Part shown: positions 8,231 to 15,326 of the stretch, piece by piece | Position numbering within the stretch: position 1 is the first letter of the stretch | Layout: each line of letters opens with the position of its first letter | Source: Blautia pseudococcoides | Lineage (GTDB): Bacteria; Bacillota; Clostridia; Lachnospirales; Lachnospiraceae | DNA length: 64,000 bases | Assembly (NCBI RefSeq): GCF_001689125.2 | Contig: NZ_CP015405.2 | Coordinates: 124,001 to 188,000, forward strand | Direction: 5' to 3' | Notes under the pieces: model-generated | The model's input: the letters and a program-made list of their open reading frames with translations, nothing else | What the model was told of the DNA's origin: nothing | Database searches by the model: none | Position numbers and translations under genes: made by a program

Positions 8231-8608
8231 AAAATTCTCAATATATTGCGTAGCTATTTTTTCGAGTGTTGCTTTACTGGCATCGTCTAATTGCTCATAT
8301 GTAATAATTAGCGCTTGGATTGCGGATACAATAATGGAATCCTCACCTCTAAGAAGCATACCAGTATACTTCATCAGCTTTTCCTTGTCTGTCAATTGCT
8401 CAAACATTTCGCCATCGCCGTCTCTGAGCCAATCTTCATTTACTCCGAATTCTCTGCAAATATCATTTATTACTCTATCAGGAATACCGGTTCTGCCATT
8501 TTCGTAATTTGAAATTGCAAATTTAGTCAAATTAATTTTGCTTCCAAAGTCATCCTGCCTTAATTTAAGCTCATTTCTTAAGTATTTTATTCTCTCATTC
8601 AATTCCAC
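8216..8608 (-). CDS. CI-like XRE repressor of the lytic genes
   Basis: A 130-residue protein starting at a GTG (8608) placed 8 bases after AAGGAGG. The N-terminal 60 residues are a standard HTH_3 domain (LRNELKLRQDDFGSKINLTKFAISNYENGRTGIPDRVINDI). The rest is a helical C-terminal region with no Ser-Lys protease motif, so it is not a LexA-type self-cleaving repressor. It is transcribed away from the early operon with a shared operator region (8630-8697), the classic immunity layout. Its expected role is lysogeny maintenance; induction would need an antirepressor or another signal. Confidence 0.88.
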   Translation of the reverse strand: MELNERIKYLRNELKLRQDDFGSKINLTKFAISNYENGRTGIPDRVINDICREFGVNEDWLRDGDGEMFEQLTDKEKLMKYTGMLLRGEDSIIVSAIQALIITYEQLDDASKATLEKIATQYIENFKKSQ

Positions 8609-8629
8609 AAGTTTCACCTCCTTGAAATA

Positions 8630-8697
8630 ACTATACCACAAAAAGTTTTAAAAAGCAACTAAAAAGTCTTGACAAAGTTTTAAAAAGCGATTAAAAT
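8630..8697. promoter_or_regulatory. Divergent promoters with twin operators (genetic switch)
   Basis: The rightward promoter has TTGACA (8669-8674), a 17-base spacer and TAAAAT (8692-8697). The leftward promoter has TTGCTT (8653-8658 on the minus strand), a 17-base spacer and TATAGT (8630-8635). Two 23-bp direct repeats at 8642-8664 and 8674-8696 share AAAGTTTTAAAAAGC and TAAAA and are offset by 32 bp, about three helical turns. One copy covers the leftward promoter and the other the rightward spacer and -10. They are probable repressor operators. Confidence 0.75.
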
Positions 8698-8732
8698 GTT
8701 TTTATAAGCTACAGAAAGCGAGGTGAAGACAA

Positions 8733-8921
8733 ATGTTTGATTTGGACAATCAGAAAGAGCAGGAAATCAATCGCATTGTTACTATCTTAAAGCAGATAGA
8801 CCTTCCAGATATCTTGCTCCTGACTAGGGATGCGAATACGTTGTTACTGAGGCAACAAGAGGTTTCCAGACAAGAAGATATTTTAGATAAAAAGGTGACT
8901 ACTAATAAGAAAGCAGGATGA
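8733..8921 (+). CDS. First early gene, 62-residue protein of unknown function
   Basis: It lies directly downstream of the rightward promoter, with GAGGTG 7 bases before the ATG. The product is charged and helical with a Leu-rich centre (DLPDILLLTRDANTLLLRQQ). It occupies the place where a Cro-like gene is often found but shows no recognisable helix-turn-helix. Family not recognised. Confidence 0.65.
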   Translation: MFDLDNQKEQEINRIVTILKQIDLPDILLLTRDANTLLLRQQEVSRQEDILDKKVTTNKKAG

Positions 8922-8933
8922 GGAGGTGTGAAG

Positions 8934-9167
8934 ATGCTGGCCAGGGAAATGTTGCGTGTTAAGAAAAATCAGAGGGTCAGAGAGTTTGTAACAGAAATTT
9001 TTGCAGAGTGTGAAAGAAAAGGGTTCACGATTTCCGACATGAAGGACCTTGCTACGATTTTTCCGGAAATAGTAAACGAGGCCATCATATCTGAGGAAGA
9101 AAAAACAGTCTTTACTGTTTCTTCAGATATTCAAGAATCTCAGCATAGCAATGCTCATATTCATTGA
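8934..9167 (+). CDS. Early 77-residue protein of unknown function
   Basis: I start at the ATG 8934, 7 bases after AGGAGG; a GTG at 8928 is too close to that site. The sequence is basic at the N-terminus, then helical (NQRVREFVTEIFAECERKGFTISDMKDL). The 3' end overlaps a convergent 54-residue gene by 56 bp. Family not recognised; it continues the early operon from the preceding gene. Confidence 0.65.
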   Translation: MLAREMLRVKKNQRVREFVTEIFAECERKGFTISDMKDLATIFPEIVNEAIISEEEKTVFTVSSDIQESQHSNAHIH

Positions 9168-9276
9168 TGAAGCTTCCAAAGTCGTCAGTATATGCAGGAA
9201 TAATTTTTTCGTGTTTTATTTCCATTTGCATATAGAGAATTGCTAAATCATGAGCACGTTTCTCTTTATCAATCAT
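9112..9276 (-). CDS. Leftward 54-residue protein inside the early operon
   Basis: The ATG at 9276 has AAAGGAG about 8 bases upstream and a strong promoter (9325-9353), so this short gene is well supported despite its size. The product is acidic, aromatic-rich and helical (KRAHDLAILYMQMEIKHEKI, then NEYEHCYAEILEYLKKQ). Its 3' end overlaps the convergent early gene 8934-9167. The leader resembles that of the other leftward gene, 9560-9874. Function unknown. Confidence 0.6.
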   Translation of the reverse strand: MIDKEKRAHDLAILYMQMEIKHEKIIPAYTDDFGSFINEYEHCYAEILEYLKKQ

Positions 9277-9324
9277 GCTATTTCTCCTTTCTGGTGTACT
9301 CAGTGCTGCAACACCTGTACCTAG

Positions 9325-9353
9325 ATTATAGGAGATTTGGAAGAAAATGTAAA
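9325..9353 (-). promoter_or_regulatory. Promoter of the leftward 54-residue gene
   Basis: On the minus strand TTTACA (9348-9353), a 17-base spacer and a perfect TATAAT (9325-9330). The leader between here and the ATG shares the blocks TACAGG and CTGAGTA with the leader of the gene at 9560-9874. Confidence 0.75.
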
Positions 9354-9384
9354 TGTTTGTGTCAACAGGAAATGAGGAGGTGAT

Positions 9385-9570
9385 ATGAAAATGGAGAACT
9401 TATTTAACTCTATTAATATTGATTTATCAAAAAATATCTTCGAGTTAAACGGAAAACGCATAGAGCATGTAAGTGAATTGGAACTATCGTGCGAAGGAGA
9501 TAACTGGTTCCTGCGCATTACAAAAGATGAGTTCTACACAGGAACCAGAGGGCAAAAAATCATGGAATGA
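9385..9570 (+). CDS. Early 61-residue protein of unknown function
   Basis: The ATG follows AGGAGG at 9375-9380. The sequence reads as beta-strand rich (NIFELNGKRIEHVSELELSC, then NWFLRITKDEFYT). It is on the rightward strand between two leftward genes and overlaps the 3' end of the second by 11 bp. Family not recognised. Confidence 0.6.
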   Translation: MKMENLFNSINIDLSKNIFELNGKRIEHVSELELSCEGDNWFLRITKDEFYTGTRGQKIME

Positions 9571-9874
9571 ATTTTGAAATAAAATCACTTACCTCGGTAA
9601 CACCATTTTTAAAACGATTTTCCATATAAATGATGAAATTATCCTGAATCTGGAAACTGCCGTCGATATATTTTTTTATAAAATTGGCGCGTTTGAGCTC
9701 ATTCAGTGTTTCAGTAATATCTTCAGTAGTCCATGTGGATAAAGATTTGATTTCTTTATAAAAACCGCTTGAAAAATGTTTTGCGCTTGCCTTGGATTGA
9801 CTGTTTTTACGTTTTTCAAGATAAGTCTTATAAAGGCTACAAGCGAGCTTAGCGGAATCTTTCGATAATTTCAT
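9560..9874 (-). CDS. Leftward 104-residue protein, possible winged-helix fold
   Basis: It has its own consensus promoter (9922-9950) and a GGGAG ribosome site. The middle of the protein (TTEDITETLNELKRANFIKKYIDGSF) looks like a winged-helix recognition region with its wing, so DNA binding is possible. It is one of only two leftward genes embedded in the rightward early operon, and it shares a similar leader with the other. It could be an antagonist or regulator whose expression opposes early transcription. Family not recognised. Confidence 0.65.
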   Translation of the reverse strand: MKLSKDSAKLACSLYKTYLEKRKNSQSKASAKHFSSGFYKEIKSLSTWTTEDITETLNELKRANFIKKYIDGSFQIQDNFIIYMENRFKNGVTEVSDFISKFIP

Positions 9875-9921
9875 TTCTGTTCTCCCTTCTGTATACTCAG
9901 CCTGGCGGGGCCTGTAAGTAC

Positions 9922-9950
9922 ATTATAGGAAGGAAAGAATAGAAAATCAA
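9922..9950 (-). promoter_or_regulatory. Promoter of the leftward 104-residue gene
   Basis: On the minus strand TTGATT (9945-9950), a 17-base spacer and a perfect TATAAT (9922-9927). The following leader contains an imperfect dyad around TACAGG...CTGAGTA, as in the promoter at 9325-9353. Confidence 0.75.
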
Positions 9951-9967
9951 GAAAAGAGGTGATAAAT

Positions 9968-10180
9968 ATGCCAAAAGAAATACTAAAGCCGCCAGAGGTA
10001 GCCCGTATCCTAGGTGTTTCTCCCCAATATGTAAGGGAACACATCCGCCGCGGAATCTGGAAGTTCGGAGAATGCGTGCCGAAGAAAGTTAGGGGTAAAA
10101 CAACAGATGAGTTTAATATTTACCGTGCCAAATTTGAAAATCATATTGGCCGAAAGCTTAATGAGGAGGAGATAGTTTGA
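9968..10180 (+). CDS. AlpA/excisionase-like small DNA-binding protein
   Basis: A 70-residue protein; the ATG at 9968 is 6 bases after AGAGGTG. The N-terminus LKPPEVARILGVSPQYVREHIRRGIWKFG is a MerR-like helix-turn-helix of the HTH_17/excisionase type. Such proteins act as recombination directionality factors or regulators. It is not adjacent to int, so the excisionase role is inference. Its stop overlaps the TTG start of the next small membrane protein gene. Confidence 0.7.
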   Translation: MPKEILKPPEVARILGVSPQYVREHIRRGIWKFGECVPKKVRGKTTDEFNIYRAKFENHIGRKLNEEEIV

Positions 10181-10323
10181 AGAATGCAACCATAGCCGCC
10201 CTAACCGTATTAGCCATTTACGGGGTGGAGCCATACGCGGTGCTGCTGTATGCGGTGACAGTAATCTGTTTATATGCAGTGGAATATTGGATTAGAGAAA
10301 ACAAAAGGGAGGGTAAAGGATGA
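10177..10323 (+). CDS. 48-residue single-pass membrane protein, TTG start
   Basis: It reads from a TTG at 10177 that is preceded by AGGAGG at 10164-10169. It overlaps the stop of the previous gene and, at its own end, the ATG of the next gene, so all three are translationally coupled. The product has one long hydrophobic segment (AALTVLAIYGVEPYAVLLYA, continuing to VTVICLYAV) and a basic tail. Function unknown. Confidence 0.6.
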   Translation: MKNATIAALTVLAIYGVEPYAVLLYAVTVICLYAVEYWIRENKREGKG

Positions 10324-10613
10324 AACAAGAGGAATTACAGAAAATATTAGAAGCACACAAGAAATGGATTAACAGTAAAGACGATGGTGTAAGAGCCAAC
10401 CTGAGAAGAGCCGACCTGGACTTCTCGTGCTGGCCATTGTGGTGCGGAAGTCTTGCAGTCAAGGTGTGCAAGCGTATTGCTGTGCAATTGGCATACCACT
10501 TTTGCAGGCTAGATTGTGATGACCCAGAGTATATAGCGGCCCGCAATGCGATACTTGACTTCGCAAATCAGTTCCACCGCGTAGGTGAGTGTGGGAAATT
10601 AGAAAAAAGATAA
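10320..10613 (+). CDS. Degenerate pentapeptide-repeat phage protein
   Basis: A 97-residue protein. The N-terminus (EELQKILEAHKKWINSKDDG) and RANLRRADLDF are the start of a pentapeptide-repeat (A-N/D-L-x-x) protein family common in Firmicutes phages, but only two repeats remain. The C-terminus (SCWPLWCGSLAVKVCKRI, then DFANQFHRVGECGKLE) is the conserved tail of that family. It is coupled to the preceding gene by an ATGA overlap. Function unknown. Confidence 0.7.
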   Translation: MKQEELQKILEAHKKWINSKDDGVRANLRRADLDFSCWPLWCGSLAVKVCKRIAVQLAYHFCRLDCDDPEYIAARNAILDFANQFHRVGECGKLEKR

Positions 10614-10628
10614 GGAGGAGAAAACACT

Positions 10629-10841
10629 ATGACATTTAAAGAAAAATTGCAACAGGAACATCCGGTATTAGTAAATGAGAAATGGCAGGGGGGATGTAAT
10701 GGTTGCCCAGAGACATATGGGTACGAAGCAGAAAGCGATTGCCTAGCATTAGATGATGTAACGGACGAAGACAGGGAAAGACTTTGCGCAGAGTGCTGGG
10801 ACCGGGAAATGCCGGAGGAGGAGAAAGGGGAAAATGAATAA
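10629..10841 (+). CDS. 70-residue Cys-rich acidic protein
   Basis: The ATG follows AAGGAGGAG. It contains GGCNGCPETYG and, about 30 residues later, RLCAECWDREM, so two Cys-x2-Cys pairs that could bind one zinc. The C-terminus is Glu-rich. It overlaps the next gene by 8 bp. A possible small zinc-ribbon accessory protein; family not recognised. Confidence 0.65.
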   Translation: MTFKEKLQQEHPVLVNEKWQGGCNGCPETYGYEAESDCLALDDVTDEDRERLCAECWDREMPEEEKGENE

Positions 10842-11022
10842 TCTGATATTAGATTGTATCGAAGCAATTGAGAACGATATGGATGACGGATATCTGGTAG
10901 ACGAAGACAGCCGCCTGAAATTTGCCCTTAGATATCTGGCAAACGATGAAGAAATCAGTGAGCTTTACGAACTTATAAAAACTGGAAAAGCCCCTGGCGC
11001 CGGGAAGCAATCAGGGACTTGA
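10834..11022 (+). CDS. 62-residue acidic protein of unknown function
   Basis: It overlaps the previous gene by 8 bp and has GGAGGAG upstream inside that gene. The sequence is acidic and helical (ILDCIEAIENDMDDGY, ALRYLANDEEISELYELIKTG). Family not recognised; a member of the early operon. Confidence 0.6.
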   Translation: MNNLILDCIEAIENDMDDGYLVDEDSRLKFALRYLANDEEISELYELIKTGKAPGAGKQSGT

Positions 11023-11047
11023 TAAAAATAACTCACTCTAATTATAG
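11019..11047 (+). promoter_or_regulatory. Possible internal early promoter
   Basis: TTGATA (11019-11024), a 17-base spacer and TTATAG (11042-11047), in the only gap of about 50 bases in this part of the operon. Confidence 0.35.
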
Positions 11048-11071
11048 AGGGAAAACAGGAGGAAAGTCAAG

Positions 11072-11374
11072 ATGGAAAACAAGATAGAAGTGCCGTTACA
11101 TGAATATGAAGAGCTGATCAGGGATTCAGAGAAGCTGAGAATCATAGAGGAAAATGTAATATGCACCAGAGGGAACTGTGTTGATAAAAATTTTATCATG
11201 CAGGTTATTGGCAGAAAGCATGACTGCATAGAGCCGCCGATACCTATCGTCAGAACCATGGCAGGCCATATCAAAGAGTCACTTATTGATAGGGCATTTC
11301 ATGAAGACGTTGCAGAAGAACTGAAAAAGCAGATAAAAGAGGAGGATTTGAAATGCGAGCAGAAACTGGTATAA
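11072..11374 (+). CDS. 100-residue early protein of unknown function
   Basis: The ATG follows GGAGG. The N-terminus (NKIEVPLHEYEELIRDSEKL) resembles the start of short phage proteins with a helical dimer segment. A pair of Cys (ICTRGNC) follows. It overlaps the next gene by 22 bp. No function can be assigned. Confidence 0.6.
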   Translation: MENKIEVPLHEYEELIRDSEKLRIIEENVICTRGNCVDKNFIMQVIGRKHDCIEPPIPIVRTMAGHIKESLIDRAFHEDVAEELKKQIKEEDLKCEQKLV

Positions 11375-11595
11375 GAGCAGATTGTAATACAAGTACAAAC
11401 GTTATCGACCTTTTAATGGCTAACAAGAGTCCTGTAGAGATTTGCGGAATTATCAATAAACTCCTGAATTGCCTGCTGTTTGATGGGATAGAGGTACAGG
11501 ATGGGGATAACCCCGGAGACGGGTGTCTGGATTATATCACGTATAATCCTGATGATGATACATTGTATTTTTTTACAAAGGATTTAGGGAGGTAG
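11353..11595 (+). CDS. 80-residue acidic early protein
   Basis: It starts within the previous gene after GAGGAGG. The sequence has a helical first half and a strand-rich acidic second half (GDGCLDYITYNPDDDTLYFF). It ends 4 bases before the gene at 11600. Family not recognised. Confidence 0.6.
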   Translation: MRAETGIRADCNTSTNVIDLLMANKSPVEICGIINKLLNCLLFDGIEVQDGDNPGDGCLDYITYNPDDDTLYFFTKDLGR

Positions 11596-11599
11596 AGAC

Positions 11600-12523
11600 A
11601 TGGATTACATGACAAACGCAAATGATTTTACACAGGTACAGCCTCAAACCCGAAATACTCAAACCGAGATGATGATAAGCCGTCAGGCACAGGAGGTACA
11701 GGCTGCTATGGTGATCGCCAAGAAGTTTCCCCGGGATGAGGTGGAGAGCTTCAACCGGATACTGCGAGTCTGCCAGCGTAAAAGGCTGGCCGAGGGAGCT
11801 ATGTATGAGTATCCCAGGGGCGGCACAAAGGTCACTGGCCCTTCCATTCGGCTTGCAGAGGCTATGGCCCAGAACTGGGGAAACATAGATTTCGGCATAC
11901 TGGAGCTGGAACAGAAGAGCGGTGAGAGCCAGGTGATGGCATATGCCTGGGATCTGGAGACGAATACCAGGCAGACGAAAGTATTCAGCGTGCCACATAT
12001 GAGAGGAACTAAAAGAGGCAACGTTCCGCTTACTGACCCTCGTGACATCTATGAGATGGTCGCCAACCAGGGAGCCAGAAGGCTGAGGGCCTGCATCCTG
12101 GGTGTCATTCCTGGAGATGTGGTGGACGCGGCAGTGGAGGAATGTCAAAAGACATTGGTAAGCGGCAATACAGAGCCATTGATAGACCGCGTAAGGAAAG
12201 GCATTAAGTTATTTGAGGACAAGTTCTCAGTCACTAAACAGATGATAGAGAAATACATAGGCTGTAAAACAGAAGCATTCAGCGAGAACGACATGCTCCG
12301 CTTAAATAATGTATACCGTTCTCTTCGGGATGGAATGGCGAAGCGTGAAGATTATTTCGAGATCACACCACCTGTTGATGAAAAAGAAGTCCAGAATCCA
12401 TTTGACGGGAAAAACAGCGAACAGAAGAAAGAAGAAGCCAGAGAAGAAAAAAGTGAAGGAGCGGTGACAAATGGAGAAGAATCTGACAGCGGACAATTAT
12501 TACTCCCCGGAACAGAACAGTAG
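11600..12523 (+). CDS. Phage DNA-metabolism protein of unknown family (possible recombinase)
   Basis: A 307-residue protein with no TM segment. The core (MISRQAQEVQAAMVIAKKFPRDEV, GPSIRLAEAMAQNWGNIDFGI, ANQGARRLRACILGVIPGDV) is a conserved family I have seen in Firmicutes and other phages, always near an exonuclease. The C-terminus is charged and disordered. It overlaps the PD-(D/E)XK-like gene by 53 bp. A single-strand annealing protein paired with the exonuclease would fit, but I see no diagnostic Erf, RecT or Sak motif, so this stays inference. Confidence 0.7.
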   Translation: MDYMTNANDFTQVQPQTRNTQTEMMISRQAQEVQAAMVIAKKFPRDEVESFNRILRVCQRKRLAEGAMYEYPRGGTKVTGPSIRLAEAMAQNWGNIDFGILELEQKSGESQVMAYAWDLETNTRQTKVFSVPHMRGTKRGNVPLTDPRDIYEMVANQGARRLRACILGVIPGDVVDAAVEECQKTLVSGNTEPLIDRVRKGIKLFEDKFSVTKQMIEKYIGCKTEAFSENDMLRLNNVYRSLRDGMAKREDYFEITPPVDEKEVQNPFDGKNSEQKKEEAREEKSEGAVTNGEESDSGQLLLPGTEQ

Positions 12524-13220
12524 ATTCTTTTCGGTATCGCAGTACAAGGACTTTATGAAGTGTGAGGCTGCGGCGATGGCAAAGATTAGAGGTACCTATA
12601 AACAGCCAGTCACAAAAGCTCTTCTGGTAGGCTCTTTCGTAGATTCTTATTTCGAGGGGACACTGGATGCGTTTGTCCGGGATAATCCTGCGGTATTTAC
12701 TCGTAAAAATGAGCTTCGCAGCGAGTTCCGCAAGGCTAATGAGATTATTTTCAGGATTAGGTCAGACTCCCTCTTTATGAGGTTCATGAGCGGTGAGAAA
12801 CAACGGATAATGACATTTGAGCTGTTTGGAACCCCGTGGAAAATGAAGATGGACAGCTATCTGGAGGAGATATGTATCACGGATCTGAAAGTGGTTGCAA
12901 ATTTCCGTACTATGCCATTCTGGCGGTACGACCTGCAGGGAGCTCTGTACCAGAAAGGTGTGGAGATTGTAACGGGCCAGTTATTGCCGTTTTATTTGGC
13001 AGTGGCCACGAAAGAGCGGGTACCTGATCTGGATATATTCCAGGTGCCTCAATCCACACTGGATCTGGCGCTGAAAGAGATGGAAGAGAACATGCCCCGT
13101 TTCCTGGCCGTTAAAGCGGGTATGGAGCCGCCCAGATGTTGTGGTAAGTGCGATTACTGTAAGAGCATAAAGGCTGCCAGGATACGAAATTACAATGAAT
13201 TGCTGGAGGATAGAGGATGA
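12471..13220 (+). CDS. PD-(D/E)XK exonuclease-like protein (DUF3799/RecE-like)
   Basis: A 249-residue nuclease candidate. It begins like DUF3799 proteins (YYSPEQNSRFFSVSQYKDF). Putative catalytic elements are GSFVDSYFEG, the acid and lysine in KMKMDSYLEEICITDLKVV, and YDLQGALYQ. The C-terminus has CCGKCDYCKS, which could hold a metal. This family is thought to resect DNA ends for phage recombination. It starts inside the preceding gene and ends at an ATGA overlap with a HerA-type ATPase gene, so the three are one functional block. Confidence 0.8.
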   Translation: MEKNLTADNYYSPEQNSRFFSVSQYKDFMKCEAAAMAKIRGTYKQPVTKALLVGSFVDSYFEGTLDAFVRDNPAVFTRKNELRSEFRKANEIIFRIRSDSLFMRFMSGEKQRIMTFELFGTPWKMKMDSYLEEICITDLKVVANFRTMPFWRYDLQGALYQKGVEIVTGQLLPFYLAVATKERVPDLDIFQVPQSTLDLALKEMEENMPRFLAVKAGMEPPRCCGKCDYCKSIKAARIRNYNELLEDRG

Positions 13221-14764
13221 AACTGATAAAGATTTTAAGCGACCGGATACAGATAAAGACGGACGAGTTTGAGTTTTCTGACGCCCGGATTAACGACCTG
13301 ATATCTGTCTCTGATGGGAAAGTAACCCTTGTGACCACAGTCACATCCCTGACAGATACCGATACATCCCCGGGACTTGGGGATGATGACTATATCGCAC
13401 AGCCAGAAAGTGTCAAGGTGATTGAGTGCTCCATTATTGGGAGTCTGAAAAATGGAAGGTTTAATAAAGCGATAGACGAGTACCCGGTTACGGATATTGA
13501 GGCAGAAGGCATCACCCCGAAACAGTTCGCCGCTATGATAGGCGGCAAGAAGTCTGGCTTCCAGATTGGTAAGTATTGCACTTATGACTGTCCGGCTCTG
13601 GTGGATGGAAATAAGTTCTTTCAGCGCCATGCCTGTATTGTCGGCAATACTGGTTCAGGTAAGTCTGAGACGGTAGCCAAGATCCTGGAGGAGGCGGCGA
13701 AGCTGCCAGGCACTAACATAGTTGTCTTTGATATCCATGGTGAGTACAGCAACATATCTTACGTGGATAATATCAAATTTGGCGAAGACATAGATTTTCC
13801 AATCTGGATGTTAGGCCTGCGGGACATGGCCGCCAATATCCTAAAAATAAAAGAGGACTCTGCAACCGTCGCTATGTCGGCTTTGCGTAAGAGCTACCAC
13901 AGGATTTGCCCGGATGGAAATGAGGGCAAACCAGTCTGGTTTGATTACAAAGCATTACTGGCAAAGATGCAAGAGTTAAATACACAGGAGGTAAATACCG
14001 GAGACGTGTACAAATCCGGTGATAAAGCCGGGATGTATAAGACTGTGAAAGGAGAGCTCAATGGCAAACTGACAGGAACTGTGAATGCCATGGAGGCAAA
14101 ACTCAGTGATAAACGATACTCCTTTCTATTTGCTCCATACGGGCAGGAATATCTGTATGAGCTCATGCAGGAGATCATGGGCGGGGACAAGCCAGTCAAG
14201 AACATCGACCTGTCCGGTATCCCTCATGATGTGGCAATCCCAGTCATAGGGGCGCTGACCAAGCTCATCTATGATATCCAGAGGACCGGCAGCACATACA
14301 ATCCGATCACTCTTGTCTGCGACGAGGCCCATGTGTATATCCCGGATAATTTTCAGCTCTCTGCGTCAGAACGGCGTATGGTGGAAATCTTCGAGGACAT
14401 CGCAAAGGAAGGTAGGAAGTTTGGCATCACGCTTTTTGCCGCCAGTCAGAGGCCGTCTGAACTTAACAGGACCATCATGGCCCAGTGTGCGAACTTTATT
14501 GTCGGAAAGCTCAATAACGAGAACGACAAGACTATGATAAAAGGTATGCTGCCGGATGGCAATGAGAGCGTGATTGACAGTACCACAATGTTCTCTCCTG
14601 GTGATGTATTGATAGTTGGAGATGCATCCCCCATACCACTGAAAATCCATGTACAGCTTGCAAAGGAGCGCCCGCAGTCCCGGACCATAGATTTCTGGGA
14701 TGAATGGAAGAAAAAAAGGTCTACGGATTATACAGAGCAGATCAAGGAGTATATGGAGAATTAA
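13217..14764 (+). CDS. HerA/FtsK-type ATPase (DUF87)
   Basis: A 515-residue hexameric-motor candidate. An N-terminal beta-rich region (about 1-100) precedes Walker A IVGNTGSGKSE (141-151), FDIHGEYSN, Walker B LVCDEAHVYIP (366-376) and the sensor region FAASQRPSELNRTI. This is the HerA domain plan with its HAS-barrel. It is coupled by ATGA to the nuclease gene, recalling cellular HerA-NurA end-resection pairs. No DnaB helicase or DnaC loader gene is visible in the prophage, so this ATPase may be the main replication or recombination motor. Defence-type HerA partners (SIR2, DUF4297) are not present. Confidence 0.85.
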   Translation: MKLIKILSDRIQIKTDEFEFSDARINDLISVSDGKVTLVTTVTSLTDTDTSPGLGDDDYIAQPESVKVIECSIIGSLKNGRFNKAIDEYPVTDIEAEGITPKQFAAMIGGKKSGFQIGKYCTYDCPALVDGNKFFQRHACIVGNTGSGKSETVAKILEEAAKLPGTNIVVFDIHGEYSNISYVDNIKFGEDIDFPIWMLGLRDMAANILKIKEDSATVAMSALRKSYHRICPDGNEGKPVWFDYKALLAKMQELNTQEVNTGDVYKSGDKAGMYKTVKGELNGKLTGTVNAMEAKLSDKRYSFLFAPYGQEYLYELMQEIMGGDKPVKNIDLSGIPHDVAIPVIGALTKLIYDIQRTGSTYNPITLVCDEAHVYIPDNFQLSASERRMVEIFEDIAKEGRKFGITLFAASQRPSELNRTIMAQCANFIVGKLNNENDKTMIKGMLPDGNESVIDSTTMFSPGDVLIVGDASPIPLKIHVQLAKERPQSRTIDFWDEWKKKRSTDYTEQIKEYMEN

Positions 14765-14847
14765 TGAGGTTCCGGCTTTGTGCCTGAATGATATATCACA
14801 ATACACACAGCGGCCCTGATCAAGCTGGGCCGCGGAAAGGAGCAGCT

Positions 14848-15312
14848 ATGAAACATATGAATATGGAGGAATTCGCAAACGGCGCCTTCACATCACAAAT
14901 TAACCGGGAATTGGAGAAAGTGACAGAGAATATCCAGGACCCGAATACAGACGCCACGGCAAAACGCCGGATTACAGTGGTTATCGAATTTAAGCCGAAT
15001 GATGCCCGTAATTTTGTCACCACGGGAGTCCAGGCAAAATCTACTCTGGCACCTGCTCTGGGAGCTGTGACAGCTCTCAATATGGGTAAGAACCTGAAGA
15101 CCGGAGAGGTGGAAGCCGTGGAGATTGGCAATCAGATCCCGGGACAGATGTCCATCCAGGACGTGCAGGAAGAGGAGATTGCAGAGCCAGACCATGCCGG
15201 TGATTCAGCCGCAATGGAGCGCAAGGTAGACCCATCCACTGGGGAAATCTATGAAACCCCGGCCGTTACCAGTAACAATGTGATTGATTTAAGAGCCGCC
15301 AGACAGGCGTAA
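14848..15312 (+). CDS. Conserved early phage protein (often labelled replication terminator protein)
   Basis: A 154-residue protein starting at the ATG 14848 after AAAGGAG. The sequence NMEEFANGAFTSQINRELEK with ITVVIEFKPNDARNFVTTGV is a family widespread in Clostridia phages. The database name mentions replication termination, but I know of no proof and see no Tus-like or RTP fold. The C-terminus is acidic and probably disordered. A GC-rich hairpin (14810-14833) lies just upstream of its ribosome site. It is co-transcribed with the DUF2303-like gene. Confidence 0.6.
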   Translation: MKHMNMEEFANGAFTSQINRELEKVTENIQDPNTDATAKRRITVVIEFKPNDARNFVTTGVQAKSTLAPALGAVTALNMGKNLKTGEVEAVEIGNQIPGQMSIQDVQEEEIAEPDHAGDSAAMERKVDPSTGEIYETPAVTSNNVIDLRAARQA

Positions 15313-15326
15313 ATAAGGAGGATAAT

